This document shows positions 46,283-55,488 of a stretch of 64,000 bases of DNA, piece by piece; the first letter of the stretch is position 1, and each line of letters begins with the position of its first letter. The position numbers and the translations under genes were made by a program. Location of the stretch: assembly GCA_937991535.1 (NCBI GenBank), contig CALKHN010000002.1, positions 100,921-164,920 of the forward strand, in the 5' to 3' direction. The stretch is from an uncultured Sphingobacteriales bacterium (lineage in GTDB: Bacteria; Bacteroidota; Bacteroidia; Chitinophagales; Chitinophagaceae). The notes under the pieces are model-generated. The model saw only the letters and a list, made by a program, of their open reading frames with translations. It had not been told where the DNA came from and did not search any database.

Positions 46283-46684
46283 ATGGAGAACCTTTATATT
46301 GAAAGCGAAAAATCTCAAAAGACTTCAGGCCCGGCTGACCATCTTGCCAACGAACGTACCTTCCTTGCATGGATACGAACAAGCATCGCCTTAATGGGAT
46401 TTGGGTTTGTTATTGTGAAATTCGCTTTATTTGTCCGTCAAATTTCGATTGTATTGGACAAAAAAGAGGTTGTTCAGGGTAAAAATTACTCTGCAATCAT
46501 AGGTATTATTATGGTATCCATGGGAGCGATTGTGACAACTTTAGCTTATTTACGTTATCGCAACATTGAAAAACAACTTAACAATAACGCTTATTTTCCT
46601 TCGAAGTTGCTTTCTGTAATAGTAACCTTTAGCATTGTTGTTGGGAGCATTTTGCTAGTTCTATATTTATTACCCGGTATATAA
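46283..46684 (+). CDS. DUF202 (YidH-type) membrane protein
   Basis: 133 residues with three membrane helices. The N-terminal LANERTFLAWIRTSIALMGF is diagnostic of the DUF202/YidH family. These small inner-membrane proteins have no settled function. It is a single gene that converges on the antiporter gene; only 11 nt separate the two stops. Confidence 0.87.
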   Translation: MENLYIESEKSQKTSGPADHLANERTFLAWIRTSIALMGFGFVIVKFALFVRQISIVLDKKEVVQGKNYSAIIGIIMVSMGAIVTTLAYLRYRNIEKQLNNNAYFPSKLLSVIVTFSIVVGSILLVLYLLPGI

Positions 46685-46695
46685 TTTATAAATTC

Positions 46696-48882
46696 TTAAA
46701 TCAAAACATTGAACAGAAAGCTTTGCTTATTTTTTTTTCTTCTGAATAACTCTCCATGGCTGCTTAAATTTTGTATTTTTTGGGTGATGGTTTCCGCTAG
46801 GGTGCTATCCGTAAACTGTACATCTTCCATTTTTATACCTTGTTCTACCTGTTTTGGATAAATAAGAATGTAACTATTAGAAGTAAAATAGTTGGAGAGA
46901 TAATAGGGCAACTTCTCTAAGGACGGATTATAAGAAACATGAGCTTTTCTGGAAGAAATAATGGAAAGCAAATCGTTTTGTTTTAGCACACCGCTAAAAA
47001 ATAAAAAATCATCCCAGTTACTAAACTCATGGTAAGCAATTGGCCCCGTTGAGTTGTTCACCTTTTGCCGGTCTTTAAGTTCTGCAATGGTTTCTGCTTC
47101 GGCATAGAAAGATAGTACTAACCCAGCCTCCTTCGATAATGTATTCAATTTTGAAAACCAATGAACAAATCCCGGCTCTAACTCTGCTTTTGGAGTTACC
47201 ACGACAACCATTCGTTTTAAAGTATTGAAAGGCTGAACAGATTTATAAATGAAAATAGTTTCGTAAATCCGCTTTATGATTCTTTCTGTAGTGATACCAA
47301 AGAAATTTTTTTGATTAGCATTTTGATGCAAGCCTATGATCAGGTCTGTAATAGCTTGTTCTTTTATTGTATAAATAATACCATTGCTAATATTAGCATC
47401 ATACCTGGATACAGGTATAATGGTGTTTTCTGTTGCCGCAGCTTGTTGTATAGCCTTTCCCATCATTTTCTTTCCTACTGCTTCTGCCCTCCCATCACTA
47501 CTTTCATCACTGATTACATGAAGTGCATAAACCGGAATATAACTTTTCCTTGGTTTAAGCATTAAACCAAAATCAATTAGTTCGGTTACACTTTCCGGAT
47601 ATGCCAATGATATTAGAATTCTTTGTTGCACATTTGGTTTTATACTTACCTGGTTTTCGCCTTCCAATACAAGCTGCCTTGATGCTCTCTCAACTACAAA
47701 AGAGCTAATGGCACAGCTTACCAATATCAACAAAATTGTTCCATTCAATACATCTTCGTTCAAAAGCCTTATTGGCTCACCTGTTGCTGTTTCTCCAATG
47801 ATTATGTTATAACCCACTAGTATGATCGCCAGAGTAGCTGCTGCATGGGAAGAGCTTAAACCAAAAATCATTTTGCCTTCCAGCGGCAAAAGCCTGAATA
47901 TTTTTTGCGTAATCCAGGCTGCGAGATATTTAGTTGTAATTGCTACTGCAACAATAATTCCCGCCACTTTTAAGGCTCCCCAACCTTTTACCAATACTGT
48001 AACATCTACCAGCATACCAACACTTATCAGGAAAAAAGGTATGAACAAGGCATTACCGACAAAATCAATCCTGTTCATTAATGGAGAAGTATGTGGAACA
48101 AACCTGTTCAAAACCAGCCCTGAAAAGAATGCGCCTATAATTGCTTCTATACCTGCTGCTTCAGCTAAAAATGAAGAAAGAAAAACTATTGCCAGCACAA
48201 AAATGTACTGGGAAACGCTATCATCAAATCGTTTGAAAAACCAACGAATAATAAATGGAAAAGCAAAGAATACAATTGCTACAAAAACTAATGATGAAAT
48301 GGCAAGTGTAATCCAGAATGATGATGAAACTTCTTCCTTTGTCATACCTGCAATGGCTGCAAGGATTAATAAGGCAAGAATATCGGTTATCATTGTTCCT
48401 CCGATTGTAAGGGTAACTGCCCTGTTTCGGGAAACCCCGTATCTACTGGCTATTGGATAAGAAATCAACGTATGGGTTGAAAACATACTTGCCAATAGAA
48501 CGGATGATAAAAAACTAAAACCCAATATATAATAACTTGCCAAAGTGCCAACAGTTAACGGCAGCAGGAAAGTAACTAATCCAAATACAATTATTTTATT
48601 CCGGTTCTTCTTAAACTCTGTCATATCTATTTCCAAACCTGCTAAAAACATGATATATAATAAACCTACCGTTCCAAACAATACTATACTACTATCCCGC
48701 TTCAGTAAGTTTAATCCATAAGGACCTACAATAACACCTGCCAGTATAAGGCCAATTATATGTGGAACTTTTATTTTATTAAATAAAATCGGAGCAAATA
48801 GAATAATAAATAATACCAGTGAAAATATTATCACCGGATTCCGTAAAGGCAGTTCGAAATTGAAATCGTTTAACAATACCAT
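46696..48882 (-). CDS. CPA2-type cation:proton antiporter with C-terminal stress domain
   Basis: 728 residues. About twelve membrane helices with family motifs (KVPHIIGLILAGVIVGPYGL, MFLAGLEIDMTEF, GAFFSGLVLNRFVPH), followed by about 310 cytoplasmic residues that look like a universal-stress-protein fold rather than a TrkA domain (YPESVTELIDFGLMLK, ADEQ-free; TDLIIGLHQNANQKNFFGIT). It exchanges Na+ or K+ for protons. It is preceded on the same strand by the lipoprotein gene, 26 nt upstream, so the two probably form one unit. Confidence 0.88.
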   Translation of the reverse strand: MVLLNDFNFELPLRNPVIIFSLVLFIILFAPILFNKIKVPHIIGLILAGVIVGPYGLNLLKRDSSIVLFGTVGLLYIMFLAGLEIDMTEFKKNRNKIIVFGLVTFLLPLTVGTLASYYILGFSFLSSVLLASMFSTHTLISYPIASRYGVSRNRAVTLTIGGTMITDILALLILAAIAGMTKEEVSSSFWITLAISSLVFVAIVFFAFPFIIRWFFKRFDDSVSQYIFVLAIVFLSSFLAEAAGIEAIIGAFFSGLVLNRFVPHTSPLMNRIDFVGNALFIPFFLISVGMLVDVTVLVKGWGALKVAGIIVAVAITTKYLAAWITQKIFRLLPLEGKMIFGLSSSHAAATLAIILVGYNIIIGETATGEPIRLLNEDVLNGTILLILVSCAISSFVVERASRQLVLEGENQVSIKPNVQQRILISLAYPESVTELIDFGLMLKPRKSYIPVYALHVISDESSDGRAEAVGKKMMGKAIQQAAATENTIIPVSRYDANISNGIIYTIKEQAITDLIIGLHQNANQKNFFGITTERIIKRIYETIFIYKSVQPFNTLKRMVVVVTPKAELEPGFVHWFSKLNTLSKEAGLVLSFYAEAETIAELKDRQKVNNSTGPIAYHEFSNWDDFLFFSGVLKQNDLLSIISSRKAHVSYNPSLEKLPYYLSNYFTSNSYILIYPKQVEQGIKMEDVQFTDSTLAETITQKIQNLSSHGELFRRKKNKQSFLFNVLI

Positions 48883-48908
48883 TTCGTTCAGATAAAGGTT
48901 GATAATAA

Positions 48909-49478
48909 TTATTGTTTACTCAATTGTATTGCATAAGCTATGTTACACTCATTTTCCCTTACAATTTCCCGCCGGCCTTCCATTGAATTGTCACCCGTTA
49001 AAGTAAGGCGAACTAATAATTTAGTAGCAGGTGCGGATGGGGAATGCTTTACATCTTCTGTTAACTCTATTCCATTTCCCGTAAATCCTCCTGTATATAT
49101 TCTGACTAATTTCTCACCCGTCATAGCTTTAGCAATCAGACGATTATTTTGGTAAGAAAAGTTCCAGGTTTCTGATTTTGTATCTCCAACCGCGGAACCT
49201 GCGCAAGTGGTTTCAATACAGTTCATCTTTACACTCCACGGTCCAATTAATTTAGCATCATAAACAAATGCAGTATCTGAAAGAGTGTTGTCTAATTTTT
49301 TCTCCCTCCTTAACAACTCTTCTTCTTTCAGCGCTAGCGTTTTTTCTTTCAATAATAATTGCTGTTCTTTTTGCGCAAATTCGGTTTCCTTTTTTTGTAC
49401 AGCTTCTTCACGCATTTTTAATCCACAACCCGAGATAAAAAAAACAATCAAAGGAAAAATAATTCTTATCATGAGCAT
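48909..49478 (-). CDS. Lipoprotein with coiled-coil stalk, unknown
   Basis: 189 residues. Signal MLMIRIIFPLIVFFISGC is a lipobox signal (the start may be the second methionine, 49472). Residues about 24-65 form a Glu/Lys/Leu-rich coiled coil (QKKETEFAQKEQQLLLKEKT), and the rest is a compact beta-rich domain (LIGPWSVKMNCIETTCAGSA) with three cysteines. No family is recognised. Upstream of the antiporter gene and probably cotranscribed. Confidence 0.7.
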   Translation of the reverse strand: MLMIRIIFPLIVFFISGCGLKMREEAVQKKETEFAQKEQQLLLKEKTLALKEEELLRREKKLDNTLSDTAFVYDAKLIGPWSVKMNCIETTCAGSAVGDTKSETWNFSYQNNRLIAKAMTGEKLVRIYTGGFTGNGIELTEDVKHSPSAPATKLLVRLTLTGDNSMEGRREIVRENECNIAYAIQLSKQ

Positions 49479-49664
49479 AAGTTTAATAACAACACACTTT
49501 AATAATAATGTCAGAAAGATTCCAACAGAAAGAAATTAAAATTAGCCTATTATTTTAAAAACCGGCTCTATGGGTAAGCATTAGAAAAAACCATCACTTC
49601 CGGCAATTCAGGGAATTATTGCGACGAAGCAATAAGGTTGACTGCCAGCTATCTACTTCATTTT

Positions 49665-49863
49665 AACAAGATTGCGTCTCAAATTACTGGCAGTCCCCAG
49701 CCATCATTGCCTTAATGCCGATTGCTTTAGAATCAGAACAGGTGTACAACACAAACCACTGCCTATTACTGTAATTAGCGGTTTTATTGTTACTTTACCC
49801 TTGTTGTTACTCGTGTTGCCAAGTTTGATGCATATGGGCTTTAAGGATCGAAAAGTAGCATCA
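49665..49863 (+). pseudogene. Decayed C-terminus of an RND permease
   Basis: Reads TRLRLKLLAVPSHHCLNADC then PITVISGFIVTLPLLLLVLP and SLMHMGFKDRK. This aligns with the last 65 residues of the permease at 42811 (STRLRPKLMTALGAIIALMP..., IGGFIVALPLLLIVLPSLIH), with a scrambled patch near 49690-49740. Everything before about 49660 is missing. No start codon belongs to it. Confidence 0.7.
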
Positions 49864-49881
49864 GAATACTCTTTGTATAAA

Positions 49882-49995
49882 GTGAGACTCATAACCCGAA
49901 ATATATGGATACTTTCCGCTGTTAGCCTTTTTACGGATATAGCCAGCGAAATGCTTTATCCTGTAATGCCGGTTTACTTCCAGTCAATTGGTTAG
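49882..49995 (+). pseudogene. N-terminal fragment of an MFS transporter
   Basis: Reads VRLITRNIWILSAVSLFTDI ASEMLYPVMPVYFQSIG, the well-conserved first helix of a Bacteroidota major facilitator family (TRNIW...FTD-ASEMLYP), then meets TAG. The remaining eleven helices are absent. It lies directly after the RND remnant and runs into a PAP2 remnant. Confidence 0.65.
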
Positions 49996-50557
49996 CGCAT
50001 GAAGTAGTTGCTGAAAATGAGGAATGGTTTGATAGTAAAGCTTTTACTTTTTTCAACACATATTCCTCGCCAGCCAGTATTCAAATCTTTAAATTCTTTA
50101 CTTTCTTTGGCTCAACTTACTTTTTGTTTCCTGCTTATTTTCTTATGATAGGGTGGCTTCTTTATAAACATCACAAAACAGATGCAATAAATGAGGAGTA
50201 TTAGCTGTAACAAGCACTTTATTATTATGTGTTTTAAAAGCATTTTTTGGCAGGCAAAGACCTGATAAACCATTATTCCGTGCTTTGACTGATAACAGTT
50301 TCCCAAGTGGACATGCTTTATCATCTTTCATTTTTTGCAGTGTGCGGGTGTGGTTGGTTTGGCAATCGGGTTTAAACATAAAATGGAAATGGGCGATAGC
50401 ATTATTCTTATTGTTATTTTCACTTGTTATAGGTATAAGCAGAATAGCTTTACGTTACCATTATGCAAGCGATGTGGTGGCAGGATTAAGCCTGGGTGTG
50501 GCTTATGTGGTATTATTTTCTTGGCTGCAAGGAAGAATCAGGAGAAATGTTTCCTGA
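49996..50557 (+). pseudogene. PAP2-family phosphatase, 5'-truncated and frameshifted
   Basis: In one frame from about 49996: WLAHEVVAENEEWFDSKAFT and FFTFFGSTYFLFPAYFLMIG, ending in a stop near 50202. In another frame from about 50208: VTSTLLLCVLKAFFGRQRPD, then DNSFPSGHALSSFIFC and ISRIALRYHYASDVVAGLSL to a stop at 50557. The motifs K-x6-RP, PSGH and R-x5-H-x3-D are all still readable, so the frameshift is recent or the gene was lost late. The start is replaced by the MFS fragment. It would be the fourth PAP2 gene of the region. Confidence 0.75.
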
Positions 50558-50620
50558 GGTCATTGCAGAGGATAGACCTGGCACATATATTTCCATTGCA
50601 TAGAATCACTCTAGTTAAAA

Positions 50621-50653
50621 TTCAGGTTCTCTACAGAATGTATCCTGATTTTG
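50621..50653 (+). promoter_or_regulatory. Direct-repeat box upstream of the sulfatase gene
   Basis: TTCAGGTTCTC (50621-50631) and TACAGAATGTA (50632-50642) keep the CAGnnT register; TGATTTTG (50646-50653) is the -7 candidate, one base closer than in the other seven. It rules out a TTG start at 50651 and points to ATG 50678. Confidence 0.58.
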
Positions 50654-50677
50654 CAGGTTCATCCTGTTTTAAAAAGT

Positions 50678-51403
50678 ATGCTTTCCAGACACCTGAAGAA
50701 CACCTATAGCCTGTTGGGGCATTTCATCTTTTTTTTTATCGCTCTATCCTTCTTATTGAGGGCGGGGCTATTGATTTTTTCATTTGGCAAGGCAGATCTT
50801 ACTATCTCCGCCTTATTGCGGATTTTTAGTGAGGGAATCCTGTTTGATCTGGGTGTAGGCATCTTTTTTATTGTTCCTTATGCCTTATACCTCCTGCTGT
50901 TGCCTGTGAAATGGGCTGATTCCAGGGTTAACAAAATCCTCACTTATTCTATTTTTTTTCTTATCACCCTTGTAGTCATGTTTTCCTTTTTTGCAGAAAT
51001 AACCTTTTGGCAGGAATTTGAAAGCCGGTTTAATTTTATTGCCGTTGATTACCTGGTATATACCTACGAGGTGATAAATAATATCAATGAGTCGTATCCG
51101 CTTCCTCTTTTGATTGGCAGTATGATAGCTTTTACGCTGTTGGTGATTTGGTTTTTTCGTAAAAGGAACTATTTCAACGATACCTTTAGCGGGACTTCCT
51201 CTTTTAAGATCAGGCTATTGGTTACGGGAATTATCCTGGGATTGTCGCTTATCTTTGGGTTCTTCGTCAAAAGCGATCTGGCTGAATCCAGCTCCAACCG
51301 GTACCAGAATGAATTAGCCAAAGCTGGTATATACTCCTTCTTTGCAGCCTTTAAAAATAATGAACTGAGTTATGATCAGTTTTATAAATTGATTGATAAC
51401 TGA
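50678..51403 (+). pseudogene. LTA-synthase-like sulfatase, membrane half (upstream of a frameshift)
   Basis: 241 residues from MLSRHLKNTYSLLGHFIFFF with five membrane helices and the periplasmic linker typical of the LtaS/phosphoglycerol-transferase family (NRYQNELAKAGIYSFFAAFK). The frame ends at TGA 51401-51403 just after FYKLIDN. Removing one T there would join it to the sulfatase domain of the next entry, so this is the front of a single gene interrupted by a +1 frameshift, or by a sequence error. On its own this half has no catalytic residue. It lies behind a direct-repeat box. Confidence 0.8.
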
Positions 51404-52637
51404 TTATGCCTTTAAACTTGTAAGAAATCAGTTAAGCGATTCCGGCGCTACTTTTTTGGATAACAATCCTTCTATCAGGCGAACTATAAAAGGTAATAGC
51501 GATAGCAATCGGCCAAATATAATAATGGTTACTATCGAAAGTTTCAGCGCTGATTTTATGGCTCGTTTTGGTAACAATAAACACCTGACGCCGGTGCTTG
51601 ATTCCTTAGCCGGAGAAAGCATCTTATTCACGAATATGTATGCAACAGGAACCCGTACAGTGAGAGGTATGGAAGCTCTCAGTCTTGCTGTTCCACCTAC
51701 ACCCGGAAGCAGTATTGTCCGCAGACCGGGAAATGAAAATCTCAGCACCATTGGAAATATTTTTCAGCAAAAGGGATATGAAACCGGTTTTTTTTATGGC
51801 GGTGATGGGTATTTTGATAACATGAATAAATATTTTGGAAGTAATGGATACGCTGTCACAGATCGGGGCCGCAATATAATAGCTAAAGACAGATTTGCTG
51901 CTCCCCGTAATACCATTCCGGATAAGTTTGTTCAGTTTGAAAACGCATGGGGTATTTGCGATGAAGATTTATATGATGCTGTTATCAGGGATGCTGATGC
52001 CAAACATAGTTCAGGAAAACCATTTTATGATTTTGTAATGACGACTTCCAATCACAGACCCTATACATATCCTGGTGGAACAATTGATATACCATCGGGC
52101 AGCGGTAGAGATGGTGCCGTGAAATACACCGACTATGCCATTGGTAAATTACTGGAAAAAATAAAAGCAAAACCATGGTTTAAAAATACAGTACTCATTT
52201 TTGTTGCCGATCATTGTGCAAGCAGTGCCGGTAAAAATGAGATTGACATTGCCAAATATCATATACCCGCTATGATTTATAATCTGCCAGGCAAAGAGCC
52301 ATTGGCAATTGATAAACTGAGTTCTCAGATTGACCTTTATCCTACACTGTTCAGCCTTTTAGGCTGGAACTATACAAGCAATCTCTATGGCAAAGATGTT
52401 TTATCCCCGACTTACCAGCCAAGGATACTTTTGGGTACATATCAGAAACTGGCTTACATGAAAAATGATAGCCTGGTGATACTTAGTCCGCAACAGAAAG
52501 TAGAAACATTCAGATACAGTAAGGAAAGCAATGAACAAACTACTATGCCTGCTGATGGCCGATTGGTTGATGAAGCAATTGCCAATTACCAGACAGCCTA
52601 CTATCTTTTTAAGAAGGGAGGGTTGAGGCAGGAGTAA
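51393..52637 (+). pseudogene. LTA-synthase-like sulfatase, catalytic half (downstream of a frameshift)
   Basis: About 410 residues continuing the previous entry (DYAFKLVRNQLSDSGATFLD). The metal-binding start NIIMVTIESFSADFM, the nucleophile region MYATGTRTVRG and the second metal site VADHCASSAGKN of the sulfatase fold are intact. Relatives transfer phosphoglycerol or phosphoethanolamine to envelope glycolipids or lipid A. With the frameshift repaired the whole protein would be about 650 residues, normal for the family. Without membrane helices or a signal this half would be mislocalised. Confidence 0.8.
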
Positions 52638-53139
52638 TGGTGCAAGTATTTCGAACGATTCCTTAGTCTTTTGGAAGAAGTCTTTTAAATGATATTGCGG
52701 CGTACAGATTTTACACTGCTTCCCTTGCGTGCACAATTGTCGTTTCCATTTGTTTTGCGAGTTTCATAACTGCAATGGCAGCCCTTGCTTATACTACAAA
52801 ACCTAAGTACTAAAAGGATGATACATAATTGTCAGCCCAATGTATCATTACATCGATGGCTAAGTTCAGTCATTCGCCCCCAGGCGGAATACTTAAATTC
52901 TTCTTATAGTTTTATTGATTCCCTCCCCTTAAGGAAAAAAAATAGGATTTACGACCCAACGGAACTGCCACAAAGTCCCTATTCAAGCTTGAATTATATA
53001 AAATTTATTCCCTGAAGATGATTTGATAAATTTGCCTATTACTATGTTGTTATTTTTTCTTTTCAGGATACGCAAATATCTGACAAGAATATTCCGGTAA
53101 AATATAGCAAAGGTTTTTATTGATAATTAAGCATATAAA
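52638..53139. other. 500-base intergenic region with a possible transposase zinc-ribbon remnant
   Basis: No intact gene. On the minus strand between about 52790 and 52640 two frames together resemble a Cys-rich zinc-ribbon head of an IS transposase (CHCSYETRKTNG in one frame, CTQGKQCKICTPQYHLKDFF in the next), but the frame is broken and the match is weak. The right part holds AT-rich sequence and the promoter region of the TonB receptor. Confidence 0.3.
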
Positions 53140-55320
53140 ATGAAGTATTTAATTGGATTAATTGGATTAACACTTGTGCAATCATTCTGTTTTGCCCAAA
53201 AAACCGATACAATAAAATCTAAGGAATTAAAAGAAGTTATTATTAAAGCATGGCAACGGCGGGACATATCCCGGATGCCAGAGGAGCAAAATGGTTTTTT
53301 GAATAACGGTAAAAAAAACGAGGTAATTACCCTCGCAGCTACCAATGCTAATATCGCCATCAAGACAGGCAGACAATTATTTGCCAAAATTCCGGGTGTA
53401 TTTGTTTATGACATGGACGGCAGCGGTAACCAGTTAAACATTTCTACCCGTGGCCTTGACCCACACCGCAGTTGGGAATATAACATCCGGCAAAACGGTA
53501 TTCTTTTAAATTCAGATATGTATGGATACCCGGCAAGTCACTACAGTGCGCCAATAGAAAGTTATGAAAAGGTTGAGTTAGTCAGGGGAACAGGTTCGCT
53601 GCAATATGGCGCACAGTTTGGCGGAATGATAAACTATATCACTAAAAGGCCTGATACTTTAAAAGTATTTTCACTGGAGAGTATTAATACGGCCGGTTCA
53701 TTTAATTTATTTAGCAGCTATAACGCCATCACTGGTACCTATAAAAAATTCTCTTACTACGCCTATTATTACAAGCGTCATTCCAACGGTTACAGGGAAA
53801 ATAGCCAGTCTGATGCTACTGCACAGTTCGTACAACTGAATTATCAATTTACCGCCAACCTTTCTCTGAAAGCAGAGATTGGTCGTTCCAAATACCTCTA
53901 TCATATTCCGGGCCCATTGAATGATAGTATGTTCAATGCAGACCCTACAATGAGTACCAGAAGCAGAAATTATTTCAGTCCTGATATTTATGTGCCGTCA
54001 TTTTCACTTAACTGGAAATTATCTGAACAAACAAAAATAAACTTAACTACGTCAGCTATATTCGGCAGCAGGAATAGTGTAATGATTGATGCTTTTGCAG
54101 ACGTATCCGATACCATCAACAGGACAACCGGTCAATATAGGAACAGGCAGGTGGATATTGATAATTTTAACAGCAAAACGATTGAACTTAGATTACTACA
54201 TCAATTCCGCATTGGAAAATTAGAAAGTAAACTGGCAACCGGCTTTGCTTATATGAATAATGACTTACACCGCCGTCAGTTGGGTAAAGGAACTACAGGA
54301 ACTGATTATGATTTATCGCTGGTTGAGCCTGGGTTTGGAAGGGATCTTCATTTCAGGACAAATAATATTGCTTTTTTTGCCGAAAATGTTTTCCAGTTAA
54401 ATCACCGATGGACAGTCTCCCCTGGTATAAGGTATGAAAATGGCAATTCTAAAATGAATGGTGAAATAAAATATTATACCGTAAATCCATTGCCAACGAC
54501 TATCAACCACAATTTTGTATTATTAGGGATTAGCTCTCAATATCTATTCGATAAAGAGAACACTTTATATGGTGGCATTTCACAAGCTTACCGCCCTGTT
54601 ATATTCAAAGATATTGTTCCGGCATCTACCTACGAGAAAATAGATAAAGACCTTGAAGACGCTTTTGGGTATAATGCAGAATTGGGCATCAGAGGTAAAA
54701 TAGTACAACATCTGCAATACGATGTGAGTTTATTCAGGATTGATTATAAAAACCGTCTTGGTATTTTGGTTTTGCAGGATAATACAGGACAGCCATATAC
54801 GTATAAAACCAATATCGGCAATAGCCGCACCAATGGTATTGAATTATTCGTACAGTATAAATTCCCCATCACCAACCAATTATTTGCCGGATTGTTTTCA
54901 TCTACTGCCTACATGGATGCTAAATACACGAAAGGGCAAGTGTCAACAGGTACGGCCAATAAATCAATTGTAGGGAATAAAGTAGAAGCTGTTCCGGAAT
55001 GGATAAGCAGAAACGGGTTGGATATTTTGTACAAAGGATTTAGCTGTACAATTCTTTATAATTACACCTCCTCTACATTTTCTGACGCTTTAAATACCAT
55101 AACTCCACCTTCCAGTGGTGCAAAGGGTTTTACACCTGCTTATTCAATATGGGATTTTAATGCTTCGCTTCGTACAAACTCTTTCCTTAGCGTAAGAGCT
55201 GGTGTGAACAATATTTTCGACAAACAATATTTTACAAAAAGGCCAACTTTCTATCCGGGACCTGGTATATGGCCAAGTGACGGTAGAAATGTATATGTGA
55301 CTGTTGGTATTAAAATTTAA
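53140..55320 (+). CDS. TonB-dependent receptor
   Basis: 726 residues. Signal MKYLIGLIGLTLVQSFCFAQ, a short TonB-box-like lead (KELKEVIIKAW), a plug (GRQLFAKIPGVFVYDMDGSG, ISTRGLDPHRSWEYNIRQNG) and a full barrel ending RNVYVTVGIKI. It lacks the carboxypeptidase-like domain of the receptor at 31671 and resembles siderophore/FecA-type receptors. Its position in front of the copper-type cluster could indicate uptake of a metal complex, but the ligand cannot be told. A hairpin (CCAGGC/GCCTGG) follows the stop at 55321 without a T tract. Confidence 0.9.
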   Translation: MKYLIGLIGLTLVQSFCFAQKTDTIKSKELKEVIIKAWQRRDISRMPEEQNGFLNNGKKNEVITLAATNANIAIKTGRQLFAKIPGVFVYDMDGSGNQLNISTRGLDPHRSWEYNIRQNGILLNSDMYGYPASHYSAPIESYEKVELVRGTGSLQYGAQFGGMINYITKRPDTLKVFSLESINTAGSFNLFSSYNAITGTYKKFSYYAYYYKRHSNGYRENSQSDATAQFVQLNYQFTANLSLKAEIGRSKYLYHIPGPLNDSMFNADPTMSTRSRNYFSPDIYVPSFSLNWKLSEQTKINLTTSAIFGSRNSVMIDAFADVSDTINRTTGQYRNRQVDIDNFNSKTIELRLLHQFRIGKLESKLATGFAYMNNDLHRRQLGKGTTGTDYDLSLVEPGFGRDLHFRTNNIAFFAENVFQLNHRWTVSPGIRYENGNSKMNGEIKYYTVNPLPTTINHNFVLLGISSQYLFDKENTLYGGISQAYRPVIFKDIVPASTYEKIDKDLEDAFGYNAELGIRGKIVQHLQYDVSLFRIDYKNRLGILVLQDNTGQPYTYKTNIGNSRTNGIELFVQYKFPITNQLFAGLFSSTAYMDAKYTKGQVSTGTANKSIVGNKVEAVPEWISRNGLDILYKGFSCTILYNYTSSTFSDALNTITPPSSGAKGFTPAYSIWDFNASLRTNSFLSVRAGVNNIFDKQYFTKRPTFYPGPGIWPSDGRNVYVTVGIKI

Positions 55321-55442
55321 CCAGGCCAAGCCTGGAGCTTCCTACTGAAGTGTCCTGGATAATTTCATTGTATTAGATAGATACTGAAAACCTCGAACTT
55401 TTTTCAACAATCCTAATTTTTCACTCAAGGACAAATTTTTCG

Positions 55443-55466
55443 TTATTTAAGCATTTGCTTAAATAA
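55443..55466. promoter_or_regulatory. 24-bp palindromic operator, ArsR/SmtB-like
   Basis: Perfect inverted repeat: TTATTTAAGCA (55443-55453), two central T, then TGCTTAAATAA (55456-55466). It covers a -33-like TTTG (55454-55457) that is 19 nt from the -7 element at 55477. AT-rich 11-12 bp dyads of this type are bound by ArsR/SmtB metal sensors, and an ArsR relic begins just downstream. Confidence 0.75.
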
Positions 55467-55476
55467 TTATTTCGCC

Positions 55477-55484
55477 TATCTTTG
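55477..55484 (+). promoter_or_regulatory. -7 promoter element behind the operator
   Basis: TATCTTTG, an exact TAnnTTTG match, 10 nt downstream of the palindrome and with a -33 TTTG at 19-nt spacing. It is the best-formed Bacteroidota promoter in the window. Confidence 0.72.
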
Positions 55485-55488
55485 CCTC

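Noticed and set aside
47822..48460. Long open frame of 212 codons on the plus strand inside the antiporter gene
   Set aside because: Antisense to a well-supported CPA2 antiporter; no domain, no promoter, composition explained by the opposite strand.
55321..55340. Hairpin CCAGGC/GCCTGG after the TonB receptor
   Set aside because: Short stem with a 3-nt loop and no T tract; not called as a terminator.
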